The notes beneath the pieces were generated by a model that saw nothing but the letters and a program-made list of their open reading frames with translations, was not told the DNA's origin and made no database searches. Shown piece after piece: positions 1 to 8,394 of a DNA stretch of 64,000 nt. The stretch covers positions 62,001 to 126,000 of the forward strand of contig NZ_PGLQ01000001.1 of NCBI RefSeq assembly GCF_002802865.1, given 5' to 3'. This stretch comes from Bifidobacterium scaligerum. GTDB taxonomy: Bacteria > Actinomycetota > Actinomycetes > Actinomycetales > Bifidobacteriaceae. Each line of letters opens with the position of its first letter. The stretch's first letter is position 1. The position numbers and the translations under genes are program-made.

Positions 1-1
1 G

Positions 2-1705
2 GAATGTTTTGGCGAAGACCCGCTAATGGCATCTCGACTGTGCGAGGCCATCGTATTGGGCATGCAAGGCGACAATCGCTCCAAGGTCGGCAACGGGGGA
101 GTGGCCGTGGTGCTCAAGCATCTCGCCGCACAGGGCGAGGCGGTCGGAGGGCGCAACGGCCAATCCGCGGTACTCGGCGAGCATGATTTGCATGAGATTC
201 ATCTGGCACCAGTTGCGGCCGGTGCCAGAGCCGGAGCTTGGGGCTTCATGGCCGCCTACAACGACATCGATTCGGTGCCTTGCTGTGCCAACCCGTGGCT
301 GCTCAAAGACTATCTGAGAAAAACTCTTGGCTTTGATGGCATTGTGATGGCCGATGGTGTGGCCGTGGACCGTCTCGAAGGCATGACCGGCTCTATTCCA
401 GCCGCTGGCCGTGCCGCGCTGCTCGCAGGCGTTGACGTATCGCTATGGGATGAGGGCTTCACGCATCTTGCGGAATATGCCGATGACGAAGCTGTGGCCA
501 ACGCGGTCGATGCGTCGTTGCGTCGTGTGCTCGAACTCAAATCGCGATTCGGTCTATTGCCGGAAGACGGCAAAAATCTTGCCGATATACCAGTGCCGCA
601 GACCGGACAGATCGAATACGCATTGCAGGAGGGACGTGAACACGCCCGCAGCATCGCGCGTGAAACCGTGACATTGCTGAACGATAACCGCGAGACTGTG
701 ACGGCTGCGGCTCCGCTCGACGGTGTCACCGGCGATGTGGTCGTCGCCGGGCCTTTCGCGGATGACTTCGACTGCTTCGTGGGCGATTACACCGCACCGG
801 TGCGTCCGGAGGAACGTTCGAGCATCTATCGAGAACTACATGATCGGCTTGGAGCGCAACGGGTGCATCTTGCCGCCTCGCCCTCGGACTTGGCACCGGA
901 AATCTGGAATAAGGCGGCAATGGTGGTATTCGTCTGCGGCGGCACCAGCGAGCGCAGCTACGATAGCGAGTTCGACAACAACGGTGCGGCAAAGGCCGTG
1001 GCCGAATATGGCGCAACCTGTGGTGAAGGCGTTGATCTGGCCGATATCAGTCTGCCGTGGCGTCAGGATACGATGCTTGACGAGATTCGCGCGCTAACCG
1101 ATGCGCCGATCATATCCGTGGCGGTATGCGGACGTGCACATGTGCTGACTCATGTCAAGGCGTTGTCCGTCATGACGATCTGGGCCGGCTATGCCGGTCA
1201 GTTCGGGCCGCAGGTGGTTGCCGACGCCCTTGTGGCGGGCGCGACGATGCCTGGCCGACTGCCGGTCACGTTGCCCGCATTCGCCGGAGCTGTTCCGGTT
1301 CGCTATAACGACCGGCAAAGCGCCGCTCACGTCTATAAGGACGCCGTCGAACCGGTATTGTGCGCTTTTGGTTACGGCAAGGGCGCGCTGGACGGTGTGA
1401 CGGTCACTGATGTTCGAGCTTGGGTGCAGCACGATGCGGCTATGGTTGTTGCGGATATTCAAGCCGGTGAGCGTAAGGCGCAGGGTGCATTGAACCTGTT
1501 TGCGCATTGCACCGGTGGACATCGTATTCCGCGACTGTCGATGCTGGTCGATTCCACGTATCTCGATTTGATGCCGAACGAACGTTGCGAAGCATGCTTC
1601 ACCGTACCTGTGGAGCATCTGGCCGATTTCGGTGACGGTGAGGTGCGTGTGAGCTTCTCCATGTTGGATCAGACTGACTGCGCCGCCGTGACCGTACGAC
1701 GCTGA
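2..1705 (+). CDS. Glycoside hydrolase family 3 (5' truncated by window)
   Basis: The frame is open from base 2, so the true start lies before the window. It begins within the GH3 motif FGEDP and continues with the family pattern KHLAAQGE..GGRNG. GFDGIVMADG follows, in which the Asp sits where the GH3 catalytic nucleophile lies (usually SDW, here ADG). The second half, from about 670, matches the C-terminal GH3 domain, with GATMPGRLPVTLP and FGYGKG near the end. The family hydrolyses beta-glucosides, beta-xylosides or beta-N-acetylhexosaminides from the non-reducing end. The substrate cannot be told from sequence. No signal peptide can be assessed. It precedes the LacI gene on the same strand, beside a GH125 mannosidase, so a plant or host glycan oligosaccharide is plausible. 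Family assignment is firm; specificity is open. Confidence 0.9.
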   Translation, partial: ECFGEDPLMASRLCEAIVLGMQGDNRSKVGNGGVAVVLKHLAAQGEAVGGRNGQSAVLGEHDLHEIHLAPVAAGARAGAWGFMAAYNDIDSVPCCANPWLLKDYLRKTLGFDGIVMADGVAVDRLEGMTGSIPAAGRAALLAGVDVSLWDEGFTHLAEYADDEAVANAVDASLRRVLELKSRFGLLPEDGKNLADIPVPQTGQIEYALQEGREHARSIARETVTLLNDNRETVTAAAPLDGVTGDVVVAGPFADDFDCFVGDYTAPVRPEERSSIYRELHDRLGAQRVHLAASPSDLAPEIWNKAAMVVFVCGGTSERSYDSEFDNNGAAKAVAEYGATCGEGVDLADISLPWRQDTMLDEIRALTDAPIISVAVCGRAHVLTHVKALSVMTIWAGYAGQFGPQVVADALVAGATMPGRLPVTLPAFAGAVPVRYNDRQSAAHVYKDAVEPVLCAFGYGKGALDGVTVTDVRAWVQHDAAMVVADIQAGERKAQGALNLFAHCTGGHRIPRLSMLVDSTYLDLMPNERCEACFTVPVEHLADFGDGEVRVSFSMLDQTDCAAVTVRR

Positions 1706-1715
1706 ATGGAAGGAA

Positions 1716-1729
1716 CTGAAACAGTTTAG
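1716..1729. promoter_or_regulatory. Candidate LacI-type operator upstream of the LacI gene
   Basis: The imperfect palindrome CTGAAACAGTTTAG resembles the perfect palindrome CTAAACCGGTTTAG at 5920-5933 in front of the GH125 gene. It ends at the base before a possible -35 (TTGCCC, 1730-1735), which is followed 16 bases later by TATACG (1752-1757). Autoregulation of the LacI gene is inferred. The site lacks the central CG usual in LacI-family operators, so confidence is low. Confidence 0.35.
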
Positions 1730-1893
1730 TTGCCCTTCGGTATACTGACGATATACGGTATCTGAATTCGGCGACTTGAACAGCAGCCCTGATCTGCTGA
1801 CCATGCCAGTGGAATACAGCGAGCGTGCAGCCGTAATAATAGTGGTGCGACAGGTTGGTCAGGCTGGCCCCTATCAAAGAACAGGAGTGGACG

Positions 1894-3012
1894 ATGAAGT
1901 CTTCGAAGGAGCCCTCCGCTCAAACCCCCGGTGCAGGGTCCACGCGCGTCAGCTTGAAAGATATCGCCGATGAACTGGGTATATCGCAGACCGCCGTATC
2001 GTTCGCCATCAACGATCGACCTGGTGTTTCGGCCGAAACCAAGCGACGGGTCAAGGAGGCGGCCGCCAAACTTGGCTGGACACCGGTCTATGCTGCTCAG
2101 GCATTGGGCTCCTCGAAGACCATGACCGTAGGCTTCGCGCCGGCCCGATTCAAACAGGGTTTGAACGAGGAAGCGTTCATGCTGCATTTCATGGCCGGCG
2201 TGCAGGCTTCGCTGAGCCGTAAAGGCTACGGTCTGCTGTACCGGCCGTGCTCTTCCGCCAGAGAAGAGGCTGCGGTGTATCGTGATTGGTCTGCGCGCAA
2301 GCGTGTGGACGGCGTGATCTTGGTCGATTTGCGTACGGACGATCCCCGTCCCGAACTGCTGACGTCGATGGGTATGCCTGCGGTACTTGCCGGCGGCCCT
2401 GACCCGAACAATCTGATACCTTCGCTGTCCATCGACGATTCCAAAACGATGGACACGATTCTCGACCATTTGCGTTCCATGGGGCATCGCCGCATCGCCT
2501 ATCTTTCCGGCGATCCCACGCTGGACTATTCTCGCGGCCGTGAGGCGGCCTTCCGTGAATTCGCAGTCAAGAACAATCTTGAATCCATCTACGTGGAGTA
2601 TACGGATTTCGATGCGGAACGAGCCAGCGAACAGACCTTGACCCTGCTGCAGTCACCGACGCCGCCCACGGCATTTATCTACGAAAGCGAGACGTTGGCG
2701 GCGGCGAGCCTGCACTCCATCACCGAATGGTACGTGCTGGACAACTATGAGCGGACCGTCCAAGGCGTAGGTGAATTATCGGGGCTGCGTTACCCATTCA
2801 ACCTGCCGGCGATCGTGAGCTTCGAGGACAGCTTCGTCTGCGAAGCCGCCTATCCTGCGATCACTTCGGTGCATCGTGACGCCAGCGAGTACGGTGCCAA
2901 AGTCGCCAAACTGTTGCTCAAGATGTTCGCGGGAGACAAGGTTTCCGGCAATCGCAAGATTCTCACGCCGAGCCTGGTGATACGCGACAGTACCTCGCGG
3001 AGCATCAACTGA
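1894..3012 (+). CDS. LacI-family transcriptional regulator
   Basis: The 372-residue protein has the LacI helix-turn-helix at about residues 18-65 (VSLKDIADELGISQTAVSFA followed by the hinge NDRPGVSAETKRRV). The rest is a periplasmic-binding-like sugar-sensing domain with VDGVILVDLR and HRRIAYLSGD. The start at 1894 is chosen because AGGAG lies about 8 bases upstream; a longer frame from 1855 adds 13 residues with no good ribosome binding site. It stands alone between a GH3 gene and the minus-strand mannose genes. A related palindrome lies at 1716-1729 and a perfect one at 5920-5933 before GH125, so it probably represses one or both sides of this locus. The effector is unknown; mannose, fructose or a mannoside would suit the neighbours. 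Confidence 0.93.
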   Translation: MKSSKEPSAQTPGAGSTRVSLKDIADELGISQTAVSFAINDRPGVSAETKRRVKEAAAKLGWTPVYAAQALGSSKTMTVGFAPARFKQGLNEEAFMLHFMAGVQASLSRKGYGLLYRPCSSAREEAAVYRDWSARKRVDGVILVDLRTDDPRPELLTSMGMPAVLAGGPDPNNLIPSLSIDDSKTMDTILDHLRSMGHRRIAYLSGDPTLDYSRGREAAFREFAVKNNLESIYVEYTDFDAERASEQTLTLLQSPTPPTAFIYESETLAAASLHSITEWYVLDNYERTVQGVGELSGLRYPFNLPAIVSFEDSFVCEAAYPAITSVHRDASEYGAKVAKLLLKMFAGDKVSGNRKILTPSLVIRDSTSRSIN

Positions 3013-3021
3013 TGCACTGAC

Positions 3022-3057
3022 GACACTTACGACACTTACGACACTTACGACACTTAC
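3022..3057. repeat. Four tandem 9-bp repeats
   Basis: The unit GACACTTAC occurs four times exactly and head to tail, ten bases after the stop of the LacI gene and just before a hairpin. Short perfect tandem repeats of this kind may vary in copy number between strains. No function is evident. Confidence 0.9.
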
Positions 3058-3060
3058 GGC

Positions 3061-3101
3061 AAGAGCCGTGGCTCCAGCGATGGACAGGAGTCACGGCCCT
3101 T
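3061..3101. terminator. Probable bidirectional terminator hairpin
   Basis: The 15-base arms at 3061-3075 and 3087-3101 pair, with one G-U and one mismatch. The hairpin lies between two convergent genes (LacI on plus, isomerase on minus). There is no long T run, so it is called from position and structure. Confidence 0.6.
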
Positions 3102-3134
3102 ATCTTATGTGCGAACAGAGGCGTTCCGTACGGA

Positions 3135-4367
3135 TCACGCAGCGTTCTTGACGGCAGTCGCGACGGAAACGGCCGGATCGAGGAACGGGATCAGCGTGGA
3201 CTGGAAGGCGTGGTACAGGTCAGACTTGCCTGGCCATACCGTGCCGATCACCTTGTTGTCCTTGTCGAGCTGGTGGAACCAGGATCCGCCCTCATGGTCG
3301 ATGAGATGCTCATCCACATATTCGGCGAAAGTGGCGTACCAGTTGGCGTACTCCTCCTTGCCGGTGGCCGCATACAGCGTTGCCGAAGTGTTCAGGCCCT
3401 CGGCAAGCGTCCAGTGCATGCGGTCAGTGACCACCGGCTTGCCGGACCAGTCGGTGGTGTAGGCCAAGCCCACGGTGCCATCGGCGTTCCAGCCATCGGC
3501 CACGGCGCGGGCGAACAGCAGCTCGGCGGCCTCGATGTAAGGCTCCGCGCCCTCAGCGTTGGCGAAGGAGCTCAGCGCCCACTGGGTGATCAAACGAGCC
3601 CATTCGATGCCGTGGCCGGGGGTGGCGCCGTACGGCTTGAACTGATCGTCCTTCTTGTCGGCGTTGAATTCGAGGTTGATGGACCAGTCGGAGTTGAAGT
3701 GCTCAGGGATGCGCCACTCGTTGTTCTTCGCCCAGCCGATGACATGATCGATGATGCGGCCGGCACGTACGCGGTAGGTGTTGTCTCCGGTGGCATCCGC
3801 AACGGCGAGGAAGGCCTCGGTGGTGTGCATGTTGGCGTTGAGGCCGCGATATGGATCCAGTTTGGTGAATTCGGTATTCCACGTGTCGACGGCAAGACCA
3901 GTCTCGTCATCCCAGAAACGCTCGTTGAAGGTCTTCAGAGCTTCATCCAGCAGCTCACTGGCACCGGGACGTCCAGCCAACAGCGCGGAGGATGCCGCGA
4001 GAATCACGAAGGCGTGGGTGTAGCAGATCTTGTCCGGGGCGGGGGAGCCGTCCTCGTTGACCTGCGGATACCAACCGCCATGCTCGTCATCGTGCAGGAT
4101 GCCGGTCAGTCCTTTGAGCGCCTTGTCGACCAGCTCGCCGGCACCGGGGTAGCCAAGCAGCGCTCCGATGGAATACACGTGAGCCATACGGCAGGTGATC
4201 CAAGTCTGCACGCCCTGAGACGGGTCCAGCGAACCGTCACCGTTCAACCAGCCGGAGCCGCCGTTCGGGGCGGGGAATCCGGTGCCGAACTTCAACAGCT
4301 CATAGGTTTCGGAAGCCATGAAAATGCGGTTGGCTTCGGTGCCGAGAGAATACTTGGGATTGGTCAT
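3135..4367 (-). CDS. AGE-superfamily aldose-ketose isomerase (probable mannose isomerase)
   Basis: The 410-residue protein has the (alpha/alpha)6-barrel pattern of N-acylglucosamine 2-epimerases and YihS-type sugar isomerases. Visible marks are YTHAFVILAASSAL, the PGHGIEWARL motif carrying a catalytic-type His, and SDLYHAFQSTLIP near the C-terminus, where YihS and mannose isomerases carry DxYHA. These enzymes interconvert mannose and fructose without phosphorylation. A fructokinase and an alpha-mannosidase lie on the same strand, so mannose released by GH125 could be turned to fructose and then fructose-6-P. The start at 4367 is chosen for its repeated AAGGAAGG ribosome binding site; the upstream extension of 49 residues looks non-coding. 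It is cytosolic, with no signal peptide. A glucose or N-acylglucosamine epimerase role is the alternative. Confidence 0.85.
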   Translation of the reverse strand: MTNPKYSLGTEANRIFMASETYELLKFGTGFPAPNGGSGWLNGDGSLDPSQGVQTWITCRMAHVYSIGALLGYPGAGELVDKALKGLTGILHDDEHGGWYPQVNEDGSPAPDKICYTHAFVILAASSALLAGRPGASELLDEALKTFNERFWDDETGLAVDTWNTEFTKLDPYRGLNANMHTTEAFLAVADATGDNTYRVRAGRIIDHVIGWAKNNEWRIPEHFNSDWSINLEFNADKKDDQFKPYGATPGHGIEWARLITQWALSSFANAEGAEPYIEAAELLFARAVADGWNADGTVGLAYTTDWSGKPVVTDRMHWTLAEGLNTSATLYAATGKEEYANWYATFAEYVDEHLIDHEGGSWFHQLDKDNKVIGTVWPGKSDLYHAFQSTLIPFLDPAVSVATAVKNAA

Positions 4368-4446
4368 TGGTTGGATTCCTTCCTTCCTTGGGAGAGATAC
4401 GTCGTGCGTGTAATTCGTTGCAGGAACGTGACCGCACGCACTCCAT

Positions 4447-4467
4447 CCGTGGTCTAGTATTCCACGG
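4447..4467. promoter_or_regulatory. Inverted repeat upstream of the isomerase gene
   Basis: CCGTGG and CCACGG are separated by 9 bases in the 178-bp gap between GH125 and the isomerase. It could be an operator for the isomerase or a weak stem after GH125. A similar word, ATCCGTGG, recurs at about 4527. Confidence 0.3.
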
Positions 4468-4545
4468 CTTGGGTATTTTTCAAGCACGGAAAATGAGGCT
4501 GTGACGCATTGCACATCCGCTGTTCATCCGTGGATGGAAAGGTCA

Positions 4546-5844
4546 TCAGCGTTTCACGCGAATGTCGAAATAGTCCATGACCAGCTCGCAGAACATCATG
4601 TTCGACCAGCTGAACCATTCTCGTGTGTATTTGGTCGGATCGTCCACATCGATGCCTTCGTGCATGAGATGCGTGCCGGCGTCCGTGGCTACGAGACGGT
4701 CAAGGGTTTCGGCTTCGAATTCCTTGCTTGCGCTGGTCATCGCCTCGATCGACAGTGCGATCGGCCAGACGTAACGTGGCGGCGTGTGCGGAGAGCCGAT
4801 GCCCTTGAGGTATTTGCCCTCGTAATAGTACGGGTTCTCGTCGCTGAGTATCGTGCGGCGCGTGGCGAGATAAATCGGGTCGTCCGTGGCGCAGTAGCCC
4901 AAGTAAGGTGCGGCCATCAAGTCAGGGACGTTGCTGTCCGTCATGATGTTGTAGTTGCCAAGGCCGTCGGTCTCGAAGGCGTAGATCGTTTCGCCGGCAC
5001 GATTCGTGGTCTTGCCGTAGGTTTCGATGCCGTTTTTCACCGAGGCGCGCAGGGCTGCGGCGCGCTCTGCGATTGCGGGGTCGTTAAGAAGGTCCGCTCC
5101 GAAGATGCGTTCGAGGTACTCCATCACCACGACGACGAACATGTTCGCCGGCACCAGATAGTGATAGGTGCAGGCGTCATCGCTGGGGCGGAATCCGGAC
5201 CAGGTCATGCCGGTGACGGCGACGGGCGAACCCTTGCCATCATTGTCCAACGTTTCGGTGGGCAGGTCGGTCTGACGGATGAAGAAGTACGGTGACTTTG
5301 AGTGATCCTGTTCGGTTTCGAACACGTCGAGGATCTTGCGCACGCCGGAGACGAACTCATCGTCGAACTGATCGGTGCGTCCGGTGTTGGCGTAGAGCAG
5401 CCAGGCGAGCTGAATCGGGTAGCACAGGGAATCCACCTCATATTTGCGCTCCCACAGCCACGGGCTGGAGAAGTTGGACTGATCGTGCGGGTCCCAGGTA
5501 TTGCCGTTGGGCTCCTCGTTGAAGGCGTTCGCATACGGGTCGATATTGATGTAACGGAACTGTTGGCGTACCAGTCCGCAGATCATGTCCGCCAACTCGG
5601 GATCGTGTTGCGCCAGCACCAGATACGGACGGACCTGCGCGGTCGAATCGCGCAGCCACATGGCGGGGATGTCGCCGGTGAGCAGGAACGTCGTGCCGTC
5701 GTCGTGGCGGCGGACGGTGGTGGTTAGCGTGTTGGCGAAGCAGGCATTGAAATTCTCGGCCCAACGGGCGTGCTCGGTGCCGCACAGTTCGGTGATGTGC
5801 TGCATGAAGTCCGAAACCGACTTCGGGACTGGGGCTGTGCTCAT
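4546..5844 (-). CDS. GH125 exo-alpha-1,6-mannosidase
   Basis: The 432-residue protein matches the GH125 (former DUF1237) family over its length, with GDIPAMWLRDS at about residues 57-67 as the signature. Further marks are YEVDSLCYP, FRPSDDACTYHYLVPANMF and the C-terminal YTREWFSWSN. The family releases mannose from alpha-1,6-linked mannosides such as the core of high-mannose N-glycans by an inverting mechanism. No signal peptide is visible, so it should act inside the cell on imported oligosaccharides. The start ATG at 5844 follows AAGAAG; a TTG nine bases upstream is less likely. A perfect palindrome at 5920-5933 overlaps a -10-like TAGAAT (minus strand, 5917-5922), which suggests direct repression by the neighbouring LacI protein. 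The isomerase lies downstream on the same strand. Confidence 0.93.
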   Translation of the reverse strand: MSTAPVPKSVSDFMQHITELCGTEHARWAENFNACFANTLTTTVRRHDDGTTFLLTGDIPAMWLRDSTAQVRPYLVLAQHDPELADMICGLVRQQFRYINIDPYANAFNEEPNGNTWDPHDQSNFSSPWLWERKYEVDSLCYPIQLAWLLYANTGRTDQFDDEFVSGVRKILDVFETEQDHSKSPYFFIRQTDLPTETLDNDGKGSPVAVTGMTWSGFRPSDDACTYHYLVPANMFVVVVMEYLERIFGADLLNDPAIAERAAALRASVKNGIETYGKTTNRAGETIYAFETDGLGNYNIMTDSNVPDLMAAPYLGYCATDDPIYLATRRTILSDENPYYYEGKYLKGIGSPHTPPRYVWPIALSIEAMTSASKEFEAETLDRLVATDAGTHLMHEGIDVDDPTKYTREWFSWSNMMFCELVMDYFDIRVKR

Positions 5845-5919
5845 AACAGTCAACTTCTTTGTTTTTCTTTGGTTGGTGTGAAGGTGAGATCAGGGATACA
5901 TCTCAGGGACGGCACCATT

Positions 5920-5933
5920 CTAAACCGGTTTAG
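5920..5933. promoter_or_regulatory. LacI-type operator of the GH125 gene
   Basis: CTAAACCGGTTTAG is a perfect 14-bp palindrome with the central CG typical of LacI-family operators. It lies 76 bases before the GH125 start and overlaps a TAGAAT -10-like element on the minus strand. The nearest LacI gene is at 1894-3012. The remainder of 5845-6209 holds no gene, only this site and two hairpins. Confidence 0.75.
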
Positions 5934-6054
5934 TTGACCGACACGCCACAGGCGCAATGCTTAAGCTGGTCCAGGGTGAAGCAGTGCGTGGTGCAGGTAA
6001 ATAGCTCAGTGACAATAAGCGGACGATGACGGTGGGAGTGGACGTGAACAATAG

Positions 6055-6126
6055 GGCATAACAACAGGGCATGGGCTCTCCGCACGCAATACGTATGGCG
6101 GAGAGCCCATGCCCTGTTGTTATGCC
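6055..6126. repeat. Perfect 29-bp inverted repeat, 14-nt loop
   Basis: The arms at 6055-6083 and 6098-6126 are perfect reverse complements over 29 bases. The loop (6084-6097) contains the short palindrome ATACGTAT. The element lies in the gap between the permease stop (6210) and the GH125 promoter. There is no T run on either side, so it is not a classical intrinsic terminator. It could block read-through, stabilise a 3' end, or be a mobile palindromic element. Confidence 0.9.
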
Positions 6127-6166
6127 GATTCGGTTTGCTTCCTCGGCGTTGGTCGTCGAGTTGGTT

Positions 6167-6202
6167 GTCATGCGGCCGCATCCATGGATTTGGCCGCATG
6201 AC
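6167..6202 (-). terminator. Hairpin after the sugar permease gene
   Basis: The 11-base arms (6167-6177 and 6192-6202) are perfect reverse complements around a 14-base loop. It starts 8 bases beyond the permease stop codon on the minus strand. There is no clear T run. Confidence 0.5.
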
Positions 6203-6209
6203 CGGTGAC

Positions 6210-7592
6210 TCAGTTGGCGATTTCGCCCTTCTCGGACATTTCCTTGAGCTGAGCCGGGGTGTACTTATCGCGCTTGAATTCGCTGATGAAGTAGAGACCC
6301 ACAATCAGCAGCTCGATGGCCGGCAGAATGAAGGAGAACTGCATCGAGGTAGCGTCGGAGAGCGCGCCCTGAGCCATCGGCAGGATGGCGCCGCCGACCA
6401 GAGCCATCACGATGATGGCGCCGGCGGTCTCGGTGTGACGACGATCCTCGACGGTCTTCAAGGTACGCGAGTAGATCGTCGGCCAGCCCGGTCCGAGGAA
6501 CAGGGAGACCAGTACGGCCAGCCAGACGGAAGCCATGCCCGGCACAAACGCCGTGCCGATAAGCACCACGCAGCCGACGACCATGTACACCGCCAGCACA
6601 CGGGTCTCACGGAACTTCGAAAGCAGGTAGCTGGCGGAGATACGTCCCACGAAGAAGACGATGTAGCTCATGATCATGTAGTTGGCCGAGTCGCGGTCGG
6701 TGACCTTGATGCCGGTCTGGTCGGCGACGTTGAGCACCAGACGCATGGTGAACGACCAGATGCCGGTCTGCGCGCCGATGTAGATGAACTGGACCGCGAT
6801 GCCCTGCCAGAAGCGGCCGTTGTGTGCCAGATAGGTCATGGTCTCGCCGAGCTTGGCCTTGGCCACATCGCCTTCCTTGGTCTGCGGGCGGCACTTCGGG
6901 AACCTGACGACCGCAAACAGCGCGATGAAGATAAGCATGACGATCATAACCACGATGTACGGCTGCAGTGTGCGGCCGAGCTGCTCGGAGGCGAGGTCAA
7001 GAGCGGCCTGCGGATTGGTCTTGCGCAGCTCCTCCATCTGGGTGTGCAGGTTGGAATCCTGGAATACGAAGAACTTGCCGAGCAGCACGCCGGTGATCAG
7101 ACCAAGTGCGTTCATGGTCTGCGCCACATTCAGTCGCAGCGTGCTCAGACGCTTCGGGCCAAGCAGGGTGGCGTAGGTGTCGGCCGAGGTCTCCAAGAAG
7201 CTCAGGCCGATGGCCTCAACGAAGATGGCGAACAGGAAGACCTCGTACGTGATCAGACGCGAGGCCGGGAAGAAGATGAAGCAGCCGAGCGCGAAGAACG
7301 CGAGGCCGGTCATGATGCCCGCCTTGTAGCTCGTCTTCTTGATGAACAGTGAAGCGGGGATGGCGATGATGAAGTAGCCGGCGTAGAACGCGGACTGCAC
7401 CAGAGCGGTCTGCATATCGGTCAGCTCAAACACCGGCTTGAACTGAGTGATCAGTACGTCGTTGAGGCTTTGAGCGATCGCCCAGAATGCGAACAGGATC
7501 GAAGTCATCGCGAACTGCAGAACGGGCGTACGGTCAAGGTAGCCGTCGGAGCTCTCTACCCACGCCTCTTTCTTGGATGTGGTCTTGTCCAT
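6210..7592 (-). CDS. FHS/FucP-like MFS sugar permease
   Basis: The 460-residue protein has about 12 hydrophobic segments. It has the features of the fucose:H+ symporter (FHS) branch of the major facilitator superfamily: AFWAIAQSLNDVLITQF in the first segment, SAFYAGYFIIAIPASLFIKK, and FLETSADTYATLLGP in the middle of the first half. FHS members take up fucose, glucose, galactose, fructose or mannose by proton symport. With a mannose isomerase, a fructokinase and an alpha-mannosidase beside it and no fucose genes in sight, a hexose such as mannose or fructose is more likely than fucose. The start at 7592 is preceded by AAAGGGA; a longer frame from 7799 overlaps the VOC gene. Substrate is inferred. 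Confidence 0.88.
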   Translation of the reverse strand: MDKTTSKKEAWVESSDGYLDRTPVLQFAMTSILFAFWAIAQSLNDVLITQFKPVFELTDMQTALVQSAFYAGYFIIAIPASLFIKKTSYKAGIMTGLAFFALGCFIFFPASRLITYEVFLFAIFVEAIGLSFLETSADTYATLLGPKRLSTLRLNVAQTMNALGLITGVLLGKFFVFQDSNLHTQMEELRKTNPQAALDLASEQLGRTLQPYIVVMIVMLIFIALFAVVRFPKCRPQTKEGDVAKAKLGETMTYLAHNGRFWQGIAVQFIYIGAQTGIWSFTMRLVLNVADQTGIKVTDRDSANYMIMSYIVFFVGRISASYLLSKFRETRVLAVYMVVGCVVLIGTAFVPGMASVWLAVLVSLFLGPGWPTIYSRTLKTVEDRRHTETAGAIIVMALVGGAILPMAQGALSDATSMQFSFILPAIELLIVGLYFISEFKRDKYTPAQLKEMSEKGEIAN

Positions 7593-7662
7593 GATTGTGT
7601 ATCCCTTTTTCTCCATATGGACTTGAACGGTTGAATATGACTGAAACTGTTGATCTATGGGC

Positions 7663-7705
7663 GCCATGGTGTCGGCATATGCGTGGCACCTGCCGACACC
7701 ATGGC
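7663..7705 (-). terminator. Hairpin after the VOC gene
   Basis: Perfect 15-base arms (7663-7677 and 7691-7705) flank a 13-base loop, 8 bases beyond the VOC stop codon on the minus strand. This fits a terminator or a 3'-end stabiliser; no T run is seen. Confidence 0.55.
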
Positions 7706-7713
7706 ACGCCGAA

Positions 7714-8103
7714 CTACATGATCTGGCAGAACTCGATGACCTCGTGGTTGGGGCCGAGCACGTTGAAGTAACGGATGCCGTGCTCCCAGAAGGTGTCAAT
7801 GTGCTGGATGGAGCCTTCCACGAAGTTCAGGCCGAGCTTCTGCGCTTCGGCGAACGAGGCTTCGATGTCGGTGGAGTCGAGCGCGAAGTGGTTGATCGCG
7901 CCGTTTTCCATCGGGGTGGGGTCCATGGTCCACACCTCAAGCGTCAGATTGTTCAGGCGCAGGAAGGTGCAACGATCTTCCCCGTTCGGGTAGATGCCGA
8001 GGCACTCGAAGCCGAGCTTCTCGTAGTAGGCGATAGTGCCCTCAAGATCGGTGGTGGGGATGCCGACATGCTGAACTCCGGTGACGGTATCGCGGATGGA
8101 CAT
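7714..8103 (-). CDS. VOC-superfamily (glyoxalase-like) protein
   Basis: The 129-residue protein has two beta-alpha-beta-beta-beta modules. VQHVGIPTTDLEGTIAYYEKLGF opens the first, with His12 as a likely metal ligand, and INHFALDSTD and NHEVIEFCQ carry the second His and Glu. The vicinal-oxygen-chelate fold includes glyoxalase I, methylmalonyl-CoA epimerase and dioxygenases; a single-domain protein of this size is most like glyoxalase I or an epimerase. It lies between the permease and fructokinase genes on the same strand, so it may handle a sugar-derived compound such as methylglyoxal or act on a sugar. The start at 8103 follows AAAGGAG with 5-base spacing. The exact reaction is unknown. Confidence 0.85.
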   Translation of the reverse strand: MSIRDTVTGVQHVGIPTTDLEGTIAYYEKLGFECLGIYPNGEDRCTFLRLNNLTLEVWTMDPTPMENGAINHFALDSTDIEASFAEAQKLGLNFVEGSIQHIDTFWEHGIRYFNVLGPNHEVIEFCQIM

Positions 8104-8314
8104 GATAACTCCTTTGTATATGCCGCAAATATGGCGGTATGTGTGCTGGTGCAATAACAAGGTGACTGCAATGTGCGGGAAAGCCGATGGATGCTATGCG
8201 TCTGTTGCGTGGAATCCATAAGGCTTTCGTATGCGACAATCGCAGTCGTCGCCTCCACGTGGCGTGCGCATCATTGCTGTGTGCCGTGCGGGGGAGGCGG
8301 ACAGGGGAAGGGCT

Positions 8315-8348
8315 ATGCGGGTACAGACGATGTTGGCTGTACCCGCAT
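8315..8348 (-). terminator. Hairpin after the fructokinase gene
   Basis: Perfect 12-base arms (8315-8326 and 8337-8348) flank a 10-base loop, 47 bases beyond the fructokinase stop. The rest of 8104-8394 must hold the VOC promoter; no clear element was recognised. Confidence 0.6.
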
Positions 8349-8394
8349 GAATGGCCCCATCAGTGTTGGGTTTGCTGGCTGCGGGTGTAACGGA

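Noticed and set aside
2-1705. Truncated pseudogene of GH3
   Set aside because: The missing start is due to the window edge; the frame is already open at base 2 within a known motif.
6117-7352. Long plus-strand open frame across the permease gene
   Set aside because: It is antisense to a clear FHS permease. The composition is His/Asp/Gln-rich without family marks, as expected of a shadow frame in GC-rich DNA.
6210-7592. L-fucose permease
   Set aside because: The family fits, but no fucose catabolic gene is near and the neighbours handle mannose and fructose.
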